From Bradyrhizobium tropiciagri (GTDB taxonomy: Bacteria; Pseudomonadota; Alphaproteobacteria; Rhizobiales; Xanthobacteraceae): DNA of 64,000 nt. The notes under the pieces are model-generated. The model made no database searches. It had not been told where the DNA came from and worked only from the letters and a program-made list of their open reading frames with translations. Position numbers and translations under genes: made by a program. Shown one piece after another: positions 46,122 to 54,295 of this stretch. Where the stretch lies: assembly GCF_018130545.1 (NCBI RefSeq), contig NZ_JAFCKF010000002.1:992001-1056000 (forward strand), in the 5' to 3' direction. Position 1 is the first letter of the stretch. Each line of letters starts with the position of its first letter.

Positions 46122-47348
46122 ATGACGACGACGCTCGCACGGCGCCACGCCGTGCTTCTCGCTTGCGCTGCACTCGGCCTCGCAACGCCTGCCCTTGCCC
46201 AGGACAAGAACGTCAAGATCGGCGTGCTGAACGACATGTCGGGCCTCTATGCCGACATCGGCGGTCCGAACTCGGTGGCCGCGGCCAACATGGCGGTGCA
46301 GGATTCCGGCCTGCTCGCCAAGGGCTGGAAGATCGAGGTGGTCAGCGGCGACCACCAGAACAAGCCCGACGTCGGCGTCAACATCGCGCGCAACTGGATC
46401 GACAACGAGAAGGTCGACATCATCACCGATACGCCGAACTCCGGCGTTGCGCTGGCGGTAAGCAACCTCGCCAAGGAGAAGAACTCGATCGTGCTCAATT
46501 CGGGGGCGGCGACCGCCGACCTCACCGGTAAGGCCTGCAACGCCAACACGATCTCCTACACGTTCGACACCTACATGCTGGCCAACGGCACCGGCAAGGC
46601 GCTGACCAAGGCGGGCGGCGATACCTGGTTCTTCCTCACCGCCGATTACGCCTTCGGCCATGCGCTGGAGCGCGACACCTCGGCGGTCGTCACCGCCAAC
46701 GGCGGCAAGGTGCTGGGCGGCGTCAAGCACCCGCTCAACACCGCGGACTTCTCCTCGTTCCTGCTGCAGGCGCAGGCCTCCAAGGCCAAGGTCATCGGCC
46801 TCGCCAATGCCGGCGGCGACACCACCAACGCGATCAAGCAGGCGTCCGAATTCGGCATCACCGCGGGCGGGCAGAAGCTCGCGGCGCTGCTGCTGTTCGT
46901 CAACGACGTGCATGCGCTGGGCCTCAAGATCGCACAGGGCCTCACCTTCACCGAGTCGTTCTACTGGGACATGAACGACCAGACCCGCGCCTGGTCGAAG
47001 CGTTTCCAGAAGGTCTCGCCGAAGGGCTCGATGCCGTCGATGACGGTGGCCGGCGTCTATGCCGGCGTGCTGCATTATTTGAAGGCGCTGGACGCGATGG
47101 GCGGCAATCCGCATGACGGCGCCAAGGTCGTTGCCAAGATGAAGGAGATCCCGACCGACGATCCCTTGTTCGGCAAAGGTCCGCTGCGGATCGACGGCCG
47201 CCGCATCATCCCGGCCTATCTGTTCGAGGTGAAGAAGCCGGAAGAGTCGAAATATCCCTGGGACTATTACAAGCTGATCGCCACCATCTCGCCGGAAGAC
47301 GCCGCCAAGCCGCTCGAGGCGAGCGACTGTCCGCTGGTGAAGAAGTGA
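46122..47348 (+). CDS. ABC transporter substrate-binding protein (LivK-like)
   Basis: A 408-residue periplasmic binding protein of the branched-chain amino acid/amide class. Signal peptide 1-26 (ending ALAQ), then KNVKIGVLNDMSGLYADIGGPNSVAAANMAVQDSG and the usual two-lobe arrangement. NSGAATADLTGKACNANTISYTFDTYMLANGTGKAL in the middle marks the subclass often found with aromatic-compound or alkanesulfonate genes. It is more distant from the protein at 11147-12358. No transporter partner adjoins, so it is an orphan. GTGGAGGGAATGTCTG precedes the ATG. Confidence 0.86.
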   Translation: MTTTLARRHAVLLACAALGLATPALAQDKNVKIGVLNDMSGLYADIGGPNSVAAANMAVQDSGLLAKGWKIEVVSGDHQNKPDVGVNIARNWIDNEKVDIITDTPNSGVALAVSNLAKEKNSIVLNSGAATADLTGKACNANTISYTFDTYMLANGTGKALTKAGGDTWFFLTADYAFGHALERDTSAVVTANGGKVLGGVKHPLNTADFSSFLLQAQASKAKVIGLANAGGDTTNAIKQASEFGITAGGQKLAALLLFVNDVHALGLKIAQGLTFTESFYWDMNDQTRAWSKRFQKVSPKGSMPSMTVAGVYAGVLHYLKALDAMGGNPHDGAKVVAKMKEIPTDDPLFGKGPLRIDGRRIIPAYLFEVKKPEESKYPWDYYKLIATISPEDAAKPLEASDCPLVKK

Positions 47349-47365
47349 CTGCGTAAGAGCTATCG

Positions 47366-47452
47366 TAGGGTGGGCAAAGGCGCGCTAGCGCCGTGCCCAC
47401 CACTTGCGACGTGCTCGTGATGGTGGGCACGCCTTCGCTTTGCCCACCCTAC
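47366..47452. repeat. 87 bp TIR element, family C copy 1
   Basis: The 15 bp ends GTAGGGTGGGCAAAG and CTTTGCCCACCCTAC are perfect inverted copies. Internal GGCGC...GCGCC and GTGCCCACCA/TGGTGGGCAC arms are also inverted. A second copy is at 50798-50885. It lies 5 bp before the DUF2147 gene stop. Confidence 0.85.
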
Positions 47453-47457
47453 GCCTT

Positions 47458-48024
47458 TCACTTCGCCGCCGATTTCGCTTTCGCCTGCGCCGGCAACGAT
47501 GCCCACTCCCTGTCGGCGCGCGGGCCGCCGGCATCACCTGTCAGACCGACGAGTTGTCCGGGCTGCACGTCGAGCGTCTGCTTCCAGGTCTGGGTCTGGC
47601 ACAGAAACCTGATCAGACATCCCTTGAGCTTCAGCCGATCGGACGCGTCGCGCCACAGCGAGACCGAATAGGACTTGCCGTCTTCGGCATTGTAGATGTC
47701 GCCATCGAACCGGCCCTCCGGCGTCAGCTTCAATCCCAGGATCAGCTGATGGCCGAGCAGCGCGCGCGTTCGCTTCTCGGGATCGGGATTGAGGCTGTCG
47801 CGGATCGGCTGGCCGCGCGGATCGAGCGGATCCTTCATCCACACGATGAAGCCGCAGATGTGGTCGCGCGCGGCGCCGCAGCGCTCGAGCCGGATGCGCG
47901 CCTCTCCGTTTTCAGTCAGCCAGGTGCCGCTGGGATCGGCCGGGATCGTCTCGGCGCGGCCGGTCGAGCTCATCAGCAGCGCAGCGACCAGGCTGCGCAG
48001 GAACATGCGAACCAGAAAGTTCAT
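47458..48024 (-). CDS. DUF2147 family exported protein
   Basis: A 188-residue protein with a signal peptide (about 1-24, ending GRAET). The DUF2147 fold follows: DPSGTWLTENGEARIRLERCG, then ICGFIVWMKDPLDPRGQPIRDSLNPD, the glycine turn LLGHQLILGLKLTPEGRFDGDIYNAEDGKSYSVSLW and the end CQTQTWKQ. Four cysteines could form disulfides. Downstream of the DUF3313-like lipoprotein gene on the same strand (52 bp gap), so possibly an operon. Function unknown; periplasmic. Confidence 0.85.
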   Translation of the reverse strand: MNFLVRMFLRSLVAALLMSSTGRAETIPADPSGTWLTENGEARIRLERCGAARDHICGFIVWMKDPLDPRGQPIRDSLNPDPEKRTRALLGHQLILGLKLTPEGRFDGDIYNAEDGKSYSVSLWRDASDRLKLKGCLIRFLCQTQTWKQTLDVQPGQLVGLTGDAGGPRADREWASLPAQAKAKSAAK

Positions 48025-48076
48025 TGCAAGGGACCTTTCAGTATCGGGATCATTGCGAGGGCGCGCGCGGCGCGCC

Positions 48077-48739
48077 TCACTTCAGTTGCGCCATGAAGGC
48101 ATCGGCACCCTTGTCGATACCGGCGGTGGCCGCGGCGAGATCGCCGACGCTGGCCTTGATGTCGTAGGCGTTGGGATATTGCTTGCTGACGTAAGCGCCG
48201 AGCAGCCGCGCGGTCGGGCCGTCGAACATCTCGACGGCATAGATCACCGAGCCGGTCATGGTGCCCTCGCCGTCGCGCGCGGCCTGCACGCCGTTATAGA
48301 TCGCGCCGGCCATATCGAACCGCGACAGCGTGCCGAGCACCGGCGTATTCGCCACTGCGCCGGTCAGCGTCAGCCGCACGCGAAACGTGTTCGGCCCGCG
48401 TGTATTCACCAGCGTGAAGCGGTCGCGCAATTTGTCGGCGAAGCGGGTCTGCATGTAGGCGGCGAGCGTCTGCTTGTCCTTCTCGGACATCTCGCCGAAC
48501 TGGTGATCCGCGCCGCGATAGATCACGACCGGATCGAGCATCACCTTGTTGTAGCTCCGCCAGTCGACCGGCGGCGCATAGCGATACGGCACACGGCCTG
48601 AGGAATCCGACGTATCAGGCGTCATGTAGGCCGTTGACGCCACGTCCGAATAGGCCACCGGCGTGACGGCGGCACATCCTGCTGCGATGACGCAAAGCGC
48701 CATCGCTCCCAGACCGCGCGCGGCGATCGAGCTCTTCAT
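48077..48739 (-). CDS. DUF3313-like lipoprotein
   Basis: A 220-residue lipoprotein. The lipobox is VIAAGC with C22. The mature part contains YNKVMLDPVVIYRGADHQFGEMSEKDKQTLAAYMQTRFADKLRDRF and SVIYAVEMFDGPTARLLGAYVSKQYP, in keeping with the DUF3313 family. Start ATG 48739 has GGAG seven bases upstream; the frame runs to 48877 but that leader is not protein-like. An operator-like inverted repeat lies at 48883-48900, 144 bp upstream. Function unknown; outer-membrane or periplasmic. Confidence 0.82.
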   Translation of the reverse strand: MKSSIAARGLGAMALCVIAAGCAAVTPVAYSDVASTAYMTPDTSDSSGRVPYRYAPPVDWRSYNKVMLDPVVIYRGADHQFGEMSEKDKQTLAAYMQTRFADKLRDRFTLVNTRGPNTFRVRLTLTGAVANTPVLGTLSRFDMAGAIYNGVQAARDGEGTMTGSVIYAVEMFDGPTARLLGAYVSKQYPNAYDIKASVGDLAAATAGIDKGADAFMAQLK

Positions 48740-48882
48740 TCCAATCTCCTCATCCGAGCTAAAGCGGAAGAGCAGCTCGGCCGCAGCCGCGTCCGGGGCT
48801 AAAGTTACGGCTGCGGCCGTCACTGCCGATCTGGCTCGCCGTCGCGGCGCCGCCAGACCTTGCCTCAGTACGCCCATCCATA

Positions 48883-48900
48883 AAACCGACCAGGCGGTTT
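48883..48900. promoter_or_regulatory. TetR-type operator, copy 1
   Basis: AAACCG and CGGTTT arms around ACCAGG, matching the layout of the larger palindrome at 50257-50280 (arms of CAAACC type, same 6-base spacer). Located upstream of the DUF3313-like gene. The likely repressor is the TetR gene at 49123-49797. Confidence 0.55.
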
Positions 48901-49122
48901 GTAAAGTTGCAATCGCAGGAAACGGTCAGAAAAATTCGGGGTCTGTCGTGAACGCAGGTGACGCCGCTTTGCGAGCCGGCGGTCGCGCGCTGTCACAAAC
49001 CCGAGATATCTCTTGTGATACCGCACCAATTGCCGGGGGATTTCAGGGGCCCGGTGCCGATCCAACGCCGCCAAGCGATCATATTCCGCTTGGGCGGCGT
49101 TGTGTTTTCCGAGTCTGGAAAT

Positions 49123-49797
49123 TCAGCCGCGCTTGCGCACCGAGGCCGGCTTTGCGGCGCGTGCGCCGGCAGGCTGCTGCGATGCCACGCGCGCCGTCGT
49201 TGCCTTCGTCGGCTTGCCGGCCGTCGCCGCGCCCTGCTCCAGCGCGGTCCATTTGCTGTCGTCGAGCAATCGCTCGAACAGCCGGTCGCGCTCGGCATCC
49301 GACAGCGACGACAGGCCGAACAACGAACTCAGCAGCAGCCCGCGCGCCGCCGCCCAGCGCAGCAGCGCGAGCTCCGGATCGCGCGCCTCGGCCTTCATCA
49401 GCGCAACCTTCTTGATGTCGACATCGCGCGGCATCGCCATCAATTCGGGATTCTCGTTCATCGCCGCCAGCAGTGCGAACGCCCCTGCCCGCGGCGTCGA
49501 GATCGCCTCGCGCAGCGTCGCGATCTGTGCCGACAATTCGGGCTGCTCGGTAGTCCCGCGCACCTTCTCGATGTAGCGGTCCGAGAATTCCTCGAAATGC
49601 GCCATCTGCTGTTCGAGCAGAGCGCGCAGCACCGCTTCCTTGGTGCGGAACTGATGCATCACGCCGCCCTTGCTGAGCCCGCTCTCGCGCGCGATCGCAT
49701 CCAGCGTCAGGCGTCCCGGACCATCGCGGGTCACGATGGTGATCGCGGCGTCGAGCGCGGCGTTGCGGGAGCGTTCAGAGCGGGAGGGATTATCCAT
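49123..49797 (-). CDS. TetR/AcrR family regulator
   Basis: A 224-residue TetR regulator. The N-terminal DNA-binding domain is at about 6-55 (RSERSRNAALDAAITIVTRDGPGRLTLDAIARESGLSKGGVMHQFRTKEAVLRALL). The C-terminal domain is of the TetR_C-type helical bundle with a charged Lys/Arg tail. Start ATG 49797 is chosen; a GTG at 49830 would add 11 residues, and neither has a strong ribosome site. Two operator-like palindromes flank the gene at distance (48883-48900 and 50257-50280), suggesting a local regulon. Confidence 0.84.
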   Translation of the reverse strand: MDNPSRSERSRNAALDAAITIVTRDGPGRLTLDAIARESGLSKGGVMHQFRTKEAVLRALLEQQMAHFEEFSDRYIEKVRGTTEQPELSAQIATLREAISTPRAGAFALLAAMNENPELMAMPRDVDIKKVALMKAEARDPELALLRWAAARGLLLSSLFGLSSLSDAERDRLFERLLDDSKWTALEQGAATAGKPTKATTARVASQQPAGARAAKPASVRKRG

Positions 49798-49934
49798 GGA
49801 AATACTCAGGAAGGAGTCGCTTGAAATCACAGTATCTCAGCGGCTTCGGTCAATCTCAAGCGCTGCATCTGTTCTGCCAGGCAGCGGAAACGACGTCCCC
49901 GACATGCCGGTCTCGGCCTCGGGAGACGCATCGC

Positions 49935-50195
49935 TCACGCGCACAAGCGAACCTTCTGCAGCAGGCCATGAAGGAAACCGTGCGCCATGCGGCCGATCAC
50001 CCTCTCGCCTCGACCGCGCGCGCGGGCAACAGCCTGGGCGTCGGCATAGCTGGCGGCGACGATCGTCCCGTGCCTGCCGCCGTCGAGCTTCAGGTCGGTC
50101 AGATAGACAAGGCTGCGCGACGTCAGCAGCGCCGCCTGCGCGTCGCTGAAGCGGGTCAACTCATCGCAGTTATCAACGGCCTCGTCGGTCACCAT
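49935..50195 (-). CDS. 86-residue hypothetical protein
   Basis: A small gene with a strong ribosome site (AGGAGG four bases before ATG 50195). The product reads like a real small protein: a helix (DNCDELTRFSDAQAALLTSRSLVYLTDLKLDGGRHGTIVAASYADAQAVARARGRGERVIGRM) with a strand-turn-helix pattern, resembling a small alpha/beta DUF. No family name recognised. The gene starts 62 bp downstream of the 50257-50280 palindrome on the minus strand and is therefore a likely target of the neighbouring TetR regulator. Confidence 0.65.
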   Translation of the reverse strand: MVTDEAVDNCDELTRFSDAQAALLTSRSLVYLTDLKLDGGRHGTIVAASYADAQAVARARGRGERVIGRMAHGFLHGLLQKVRLCA

Positions 50196-50256
50196 GCTCC
50201 TCCTGGCAGCGCGGCCTCCGGGCGAGGCACGCAACTTCATCGGCACCGATCCGTTA

Positions 50257-50280
50257 TACAAACCAACCGGATGGTTTGTA
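50257..50280. promoter_or_regulatory. TetR-type operator, copy 2
   Basis: TACAAACCA and TGGTTTGTA form perfect 9 bp arms around ACCGGA. It lies between the divergent 86-residue gene (62 bp away) and the SnoaL-like gene (114 bp away), so it could control both. Confidence 0.65.
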
Positions 50281-50393
50281 AACAGTCAAAATGACGCAAT
50301 CGTCATCGATGTGGTCTGTCGGGACGTGTCGGAGAGGCGCAGGCGCGTTCGTCCTCGAAGCATCGATCCACCAACAGCCGGAACCCGCGAGCG

Positions 50394-50786
50394 ATGACAC
50401 AGCAGAAACAGACGGCGGAAGCCGAAATCAGGTCCCTCATCGACGCCTGGGCGGCCGCCGTCCGCCAACAGGACTATCCAGGCATCTTCGCCCACCACGA
50501 TCAGGACATCGTGATGTTCGACGTGCCGCCGCCTTTGCAGTCGCGCGGATTGGACGAGTACAGAAAGACATGGGACCTGTTCTATACCTGTTACCGCCCC
50601 TCCCACGCCTTCGATATCGATGAGATCGCGATCACGGCCGGCGATGATGTGGCCTTCGCGGTCATGGTGATGCGGTGCGGCCCGCCCGACGCCACTTTTC
50701 AGTTCAGGCTGACGATCGGACTGCGCAAGATCGGCGGCGACTGGCGCATCACGCACGAGCACCATTCAGTGCCCGCGACGGATTAG
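50394..50786 (+). CDS. SnoaL-like/NTF2-fold protein
   Basis: A 130-residue cone-fold protein. The pattern AEIRSLIDAWAAAVRQQDYPGIFAHHDQDIVMFDVPPPLQSRGLDEYRKTWDLFY and the end GDWRITHEHHSVP match the SgcJ/YybH or ketosteroid-isomerase-like group. Ligand or reaction unknown. The start ATG 50394 is weakly preceded by GCGAGCG. Divergent to the 86-residue gene across a TetR-type operator. A family C repeat begins 12 bp after the stop. Confidence 0.83.
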   Translation: MTQQKQTAEAEIRSLIDAWAAAVRQQDYPGIFAHHDQDIVMFDVPPPLQSRGLDEYRKTWDLFYTCYRPSHAFDIDEIAITAGDDVAFAVMVMRCGPPDATFQFRLTIGLRKIGGDWRITHEHHSVPATD

Positions 50787-50797
50787 AACGTAGACTT

Positions 50798-50885
50798 GTA
50801 GGGTGGGCAAAGGCGCGCAAGCGCCGTGCCCACCATTCCCGGCGTGCTCGCGATGGTGGGCACGCTTGCTCTTTGCCCACCCTAC
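50798..50885. repeat. 88 bp TIR element, family C copy 2
   Basis: Same 15 bp inverted ends as 47366-47452 and similar interior arms (GTGCCCACCA/TGGTGGGCAC). The right end overlaps the stop codon of the MFS gene (50882-50884, TAG on the minus strand). Confidence 0.85.
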
Positions 50886-52138
50886 GGAGTTGTCTTCACC
50901 GTCGCGCGCCATGCGATCGCGAGCGCGAGCAGCAGCAGCGCGCCCGCCAGATAGAACGGCGCGCCGGGCATCTTGAGCGGCGCGCTATCGCCGATGAAAT
51001 AGGCGAAGGTCAGCGTGAACAGGAACGGGCCAATCAGTTCCGACATGCTCTGCACGCTGGATGTCGCGCCCTGCAGCTGGCCCTGCTGGTCGGCGGCGAC
51101 CAGCCGCGTCGTCAAGGCCTGCGTCGCGGCGCCGGAAATGCCCCACAGCGCCATCACGGGAATGCCGATCCAGAACAACTGGCCTGATGGCGCCGCGCCG
51201 AAGATCACGAAGCCCAGGGCGCCGCAGACAAGGCCGAGGAACAATGCGTTGCGCTCGCCGAGGCGTTGCACGATCGGGCCGATCGCCGCGCCCTGCACGA
51301 TCATGCCGCAGAGGCCCACCAGGGCGAGCGTCGCACCGACCGTGCCGGTGTCCCAGCCGTAGCGATAGGTGGCGTAGAGCACGAAGACCGAGGGCAGCAC
51401 GACATGCGCGAGCTGGCCGAAGAACGTCGCCAGCGACAGGCCGGCGAGCGTCGGGTTCGCGCGCAGGAATTGCAGCGCGCCGATCGGATTGGCGCTCTTC
51501 CATTTGAACGGCGCACGCCGCTCCACCGGCAGCGATTCCGGCAGGATGAACAGGCCGTAGAGCCCGTTGACGAAGCTCAAACCAGCCGCCGCCCAGAACG
51601 GCAGCCGCGGATCGATCTCGCCGAGCAGGCCGCCCAGCGCCGGTCCGAGGATGAAGCCCGCGCCAAACGCGACGCCGATCTTGCCGAACATCGCGGCACG
51701 CTGCTCCGGCGCGGTAACGTCGGCGATATAGGCGAACACGGTCGAGATGCTCGACGAGGTGATGCCCGAGATCGCCCGCCCGATGAACAGCCAGATCAGG
51801 TTCGGCGCCAGCGCCATCAGCACGTAGTCGGCGGCAAGGCCGAAATTCGACAGCAGCACCACCGGCCGGCGGCCGAAACGATCGGACAGCGCGCCCAGGA
51901 TCGGCGAGCAGACGAACTGCATCAAGGCCCAGATCGAGCCGAACACGCCGAAGATGCGCGCCGCGTTGGCGGTGTCGTTGCTGACGAAGCCCTCGATCAG
52001 CTTGGGCAAGATCGGGATGATGATCCCGAGCGCGAGCATGTCGAGCAGCAGGGTGATGAAGATGAAGATCACCGCGCCGCTGCGCGGCTGTGGCACGGCC
52101 GCAGCGGTGTCAGCCCCGTTTTGACGCGTTTTCTTCAC
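50882..52138 (-). CDS. MFS exporter, TetA-like (TCR family)
   Basis: A 418-residue, 12-helix major facilitator protein similar to TetA-type drug exporters. The motif A region reads LGALSDRFGRRPVVLLSNFG (about 82-101). FIFITLLLDMLALGIIIPILPKL is the first helix, and ALWGISGAATQALTTRLVAADQQGQLQGA lies late in the protein. The longest frame starts at a GTG (52138) that is inside a 52 bp repeat; a later GTG (codon 14 or 22) is possible. The stop lies in another repeat. No tetR-type gene is adjacent; a drug role is inference. Confidence 0.85.
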   Translation of the reverse strand: MKKTRQNGADTAAAVPQPRSGAVIFIFITLLLDMLALGIIIPILPKLIEGFVSNDTANAARIFGVFGSIWALMQFVCSPILGALSDRFGRRPVVLLSNFGLAADYVLMALAPNLIWLFIGRAISGITSSSISTVFAYIADVTAPEQRAAMFGKIGVAFGAGFILGPALGGLLGEIDPRLPFWAAAGLSFVNGLYGLFILPESLPVERRAPFKWKSANPIGALQFLRANPTLAGLSLATFFGQLAHVVLPSVFVLYATYRYGWDTGTVGATLALVGLCGMIVQGAAIGPIVQRLGERNALFLGLVCGALGFVIFGAAPSGQLFWIGIPVMALWGISGAATQALTTRLVAADQQGQLQGATSSVQSMSELIGPFLFTLTFAYFIGDSAPLKMPGAPFYLAGALLLLALAIAWRATVKTTP

Positions 52139-52170
52139 GCGAACCGGTACCCACTTCGCTCGAAAACGCT
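52119..52170. repeat. 52 bp palindromic repeat, family D copy 2
   Basis: Apparently identical to 16833-16884. It overlaps the predicted GTG start of the MFS gene, which falls in the TTCACGCG part of the repeat on the minus strand, and ends 9 bp before the der stop. Confidence 0.85.
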
Positions 52171-52178
52171 ATTCCCGC

Positions 52179-53567
52179 TCATGACGGCCGTTTGCGCTTG
52201 TGGGCGAACGGATTGGCCTTTTCTCTTAGCGTGATGCGAATGGGCGTGCCCGGCAGATCGAAGGTCTCGCGCAGCGAGTTGATGAGGTAGCGCAGATAGG
52301 ATCGCGGGATCGCATCGGCGCGCGAGCAGAACAGCACGAAGCTCGGCGGACGCGCCTTCACCTGCGTGATGTAGTTCAGCTTCAGCCTGCGGCCCGAGAC
52401 GGCCGGCGGGGGGCTTGCCTGGACCGCCTGCTCGAACCAGCGATTGAGCGCCGAGGTCGGCAGGCGCCGGTTCCAGACCGCATAGGCCTCCTGGATCGCG
52501 GTCATCAGGCGGTCGATGCCCTCGCCCATCAGGCCGGAGACCGCGACGATCGGCGCGCCCTTGACCTGCGGCAGCCAGTGGTCGGCATCGATGCGCAGCT
52601 GCGAGATCTGGTTGGGCTTGCGCTCGACGAGGTCCCATTTGTTGACCGCGAGCACGATGGCGCGGCCCTCGCGCTCGATCAAATCGGCGATGCGCAGATC
52701 CTGCTCCTCGAACCTGTTCTGCGCGTCCATCATCATCACGACGACTTCGGCAAAGCGCACCGCGCGCAGCGCATCGGCGACCGAGAGCTTCTCCAGCTTC
52801 TCCTCGATCCGCGAGCGGCGCCGCAGCCCGGCGGTGTCGAACACCCGGAACTGGCGACCCTGCCAGGTGATCTCGACCGCGATGGAATCGCGCGTGGTGC
52901 CGGCCTCCGGGCTGGTCAAGAGCCGTTCCTCGCCGAGCAGATGGTTGATCAGCGTCGACTTGCCGGCATTGGGCCGGCCGACGATGGCGACGCGGATCGG
53001 GCGCTGCGCGATCTCCTCGTCCGACCAATCCTCGACACCCTCAATTTCCTCTTCCTCTTCCTCCTCGACGGCCTCCGGAATCAACGAGCTGAGCGCCTCA
53101 TGGAGGTCGCCCATGCCCTCGCCATGCTCGGCCGAGATCTGCACGGGATCGCCGAGCCCGAGCGCGTAGGATTCCATCGCGCCGATCTCGCCATGCTTGC
53201 CCTCGGCCTTGTTGGCGACCAGCACCACCGGCTTGTTGGCCTTGCGGGCGAAGTCGGCGAAGGCACGGTCGGTCGGGGTCAGGCCGACGCGGGCGTCGAT
53301 CACGAACATCAGAGCGTCGGCGAGCTCGATCGCGGTCTCGGTCTGCTCCTGCATCCGCGCCGTCAGCGAGCCCTTGGCGCCCTCGTCGAGCCCTGCGGTA
53401 TCGATGATGGTGAAGTCGAGATCGTAGAGCCGGGCCTGGCCCTCGCGGCGGTCACGGGTGACGCCGGGCTCGTCGTCGACCAGCGCGAGCTTCTGGCCGA
53501 CCAGCCGGTTGAACAGCGTCGACTTCCCGACATTGGGCCGGCCGATAATGGCGATGGTAAAAGACAT
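52179..53567 (-). CDS. der: ribosome-associated GTPase Der (EngA)
   Basis: A tandem-GTPase factor for 50S assembly. The 462-residue protein has a first G domain with GRPNVGKST (9-17) and VANKAEGK (117-124). An acidic Glu-rich linker follows (168-186), then a second G domain with GRPNAGKST (198-206) and AVNKWDL, and the C-terminal KH-like domain ending [20 protein letters not shown]. Length and order fit alphaproteobacterial Der. It is minus strand, between the MFS gene and the lipoprotein. Confidence 0.95.
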   Translation of the reverse strand: MSFTIAIIGRPNVGKSTLFNRLVGQKLALVDDEPGVTRDRREGQARLYDLDFTIIDTAGLDEGAKGSLTARMQEQTETAIELADALMFVIDARVGLTPTDRAFADFARKANKPVVLVANKAEGKHGEIGAMESYALGLGDPVQISAEHGEGMGDLHEALSSLIPEAVEEEEEEEIEGVEDWSDEEIAQRPIRVAIVGRPNAGKSTLINHLLGEERLLTSPEAGTTRDSIAVEITWQGRQFRVFDTAGLRRRSRIEEKLEKLSVADALRAVRFAEVVVMMMDAQNRFEEQDLRIADLIEREGRAIVLAVNKWDLVERKPNQISQLRIDADHWLPQVKGAPIVAVSGLMGEGIDRLMTAIQEAYAVWNRRLPTSALNRWFEQAVQASPPPAVSGRRLKLNYITQVKARPPSFVLFCSRADAIPRSYLRYLINSLRETFDLPGTPIRITLREKANPFAHKRKRPS

Positions 53568-53702
53568 GGATCATCCAGGCGCGGTCTGTCGTCCGCGGGT
53601 CAAAGTGCTGGAAAGAACTACAGCAGGAATGCGGCGAAGCAAATGATGGAGCACTTCTCCCTCTCCCCGTTCTGACGGGGGAGAAGAGAATCCCGCAGGC
53701 GA

Positions 53703-54257
53703 TTAGCGGCTAAATCCGCCGCTCGGGAGCGGCGCGGGGAACCCGCCGCCGGATTGTTGCGTGGTCTGGGTCTGCTGCTGGGCCGGCGCGGCTGGCTGCG
53801 CCTGCTGGTCGTCGGCGGGCGGCGCGGTGGTGCGGCGGCGGACGATCTTCTTCGGCTTCGGATCGGGCGGCACCGCGGCGGGCGCGCCCTCCTCGGCTGC
53901 GGCGTCCGGAGCAGCCGCCTGGTCAGCGGCCGGCGCGGCGCGCTTGTGCTTCTTGGCGCCCTTCGGCGGCTCCGGGGGCGGAGCCGGCTGGGCGGCGGCG
54001 GCCGCAGCGGCGTTCTGCTGGTCGAGCTGCTCCTGCTGCGAGCCCTTGTACAATTCTTTCGGCACGCCCTGCTCGAGGCCGGGCACGCCTTCGGGGAATA
54101 CCGGCTTGCGGTCGCCAGCCAACTTCTTCTTGGTGTCGAGGAAGTCGAGCAGATCGCTCGGGTCGAAATTGGCCATACCGCCCCCGCCACAGCCGGCCAA
54201 CGCGCTGCAAAGCGCGGTGAGAACTGCGGCTGCGATCAGGCGTTGCGAGCGGCGCAT
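53703..54257 (-). CDS. lipoprotein with Ala/Pro/Gln-rich tail
   Basis: A 184-residue lipoprotein. The lipobox SALAGC gives C23, followed by Gly residues. A short conserved-looking segment MANFDPSDLLDFLDTKKKLAGDRKPVFPEGVPGLEQGVPKELYKGSQQ (about 28-75) resembles the SMc00... type alphaproteobacterial der-neighbour proteins. The rest is low complexity with Lys/Arg patches. Start ATG 54257 fits the lipoprotein signal; the frame runs to 54293. It follows the YfgM-like gene by 38 bp. Function unknown. Confidence 0.78.
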   Translation of the reverse strand: MRRSQRLIAAAVLTALCSALAGCGGGGMANFDPSDLLDFLDTKKKLAGDRKPVFPEGVPGLEQGVPKELYKGSQQEQLDQQNAAAAAAAQPAPPPEPPKGAKKHKRAAPAADQAAAPDAAAEEGAPAAVPPDPKPKKIVRRRTTAPPADDQQAQPAAPAQQQTQTTQQSGGGFPAPLPSGGFSR

Positions 54258-54295
54258 AGTCGATCTCTCACTCAAACTCGGGTTTCGCGCCAAGA

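Noticed and set aside
46101-47114. Antisense frame opposite the binding protein at 46122-47348
   Set aside because: The sense gene has a signal peptide and the type I binding-protein layout; the antisense frame is a compositional shadow.
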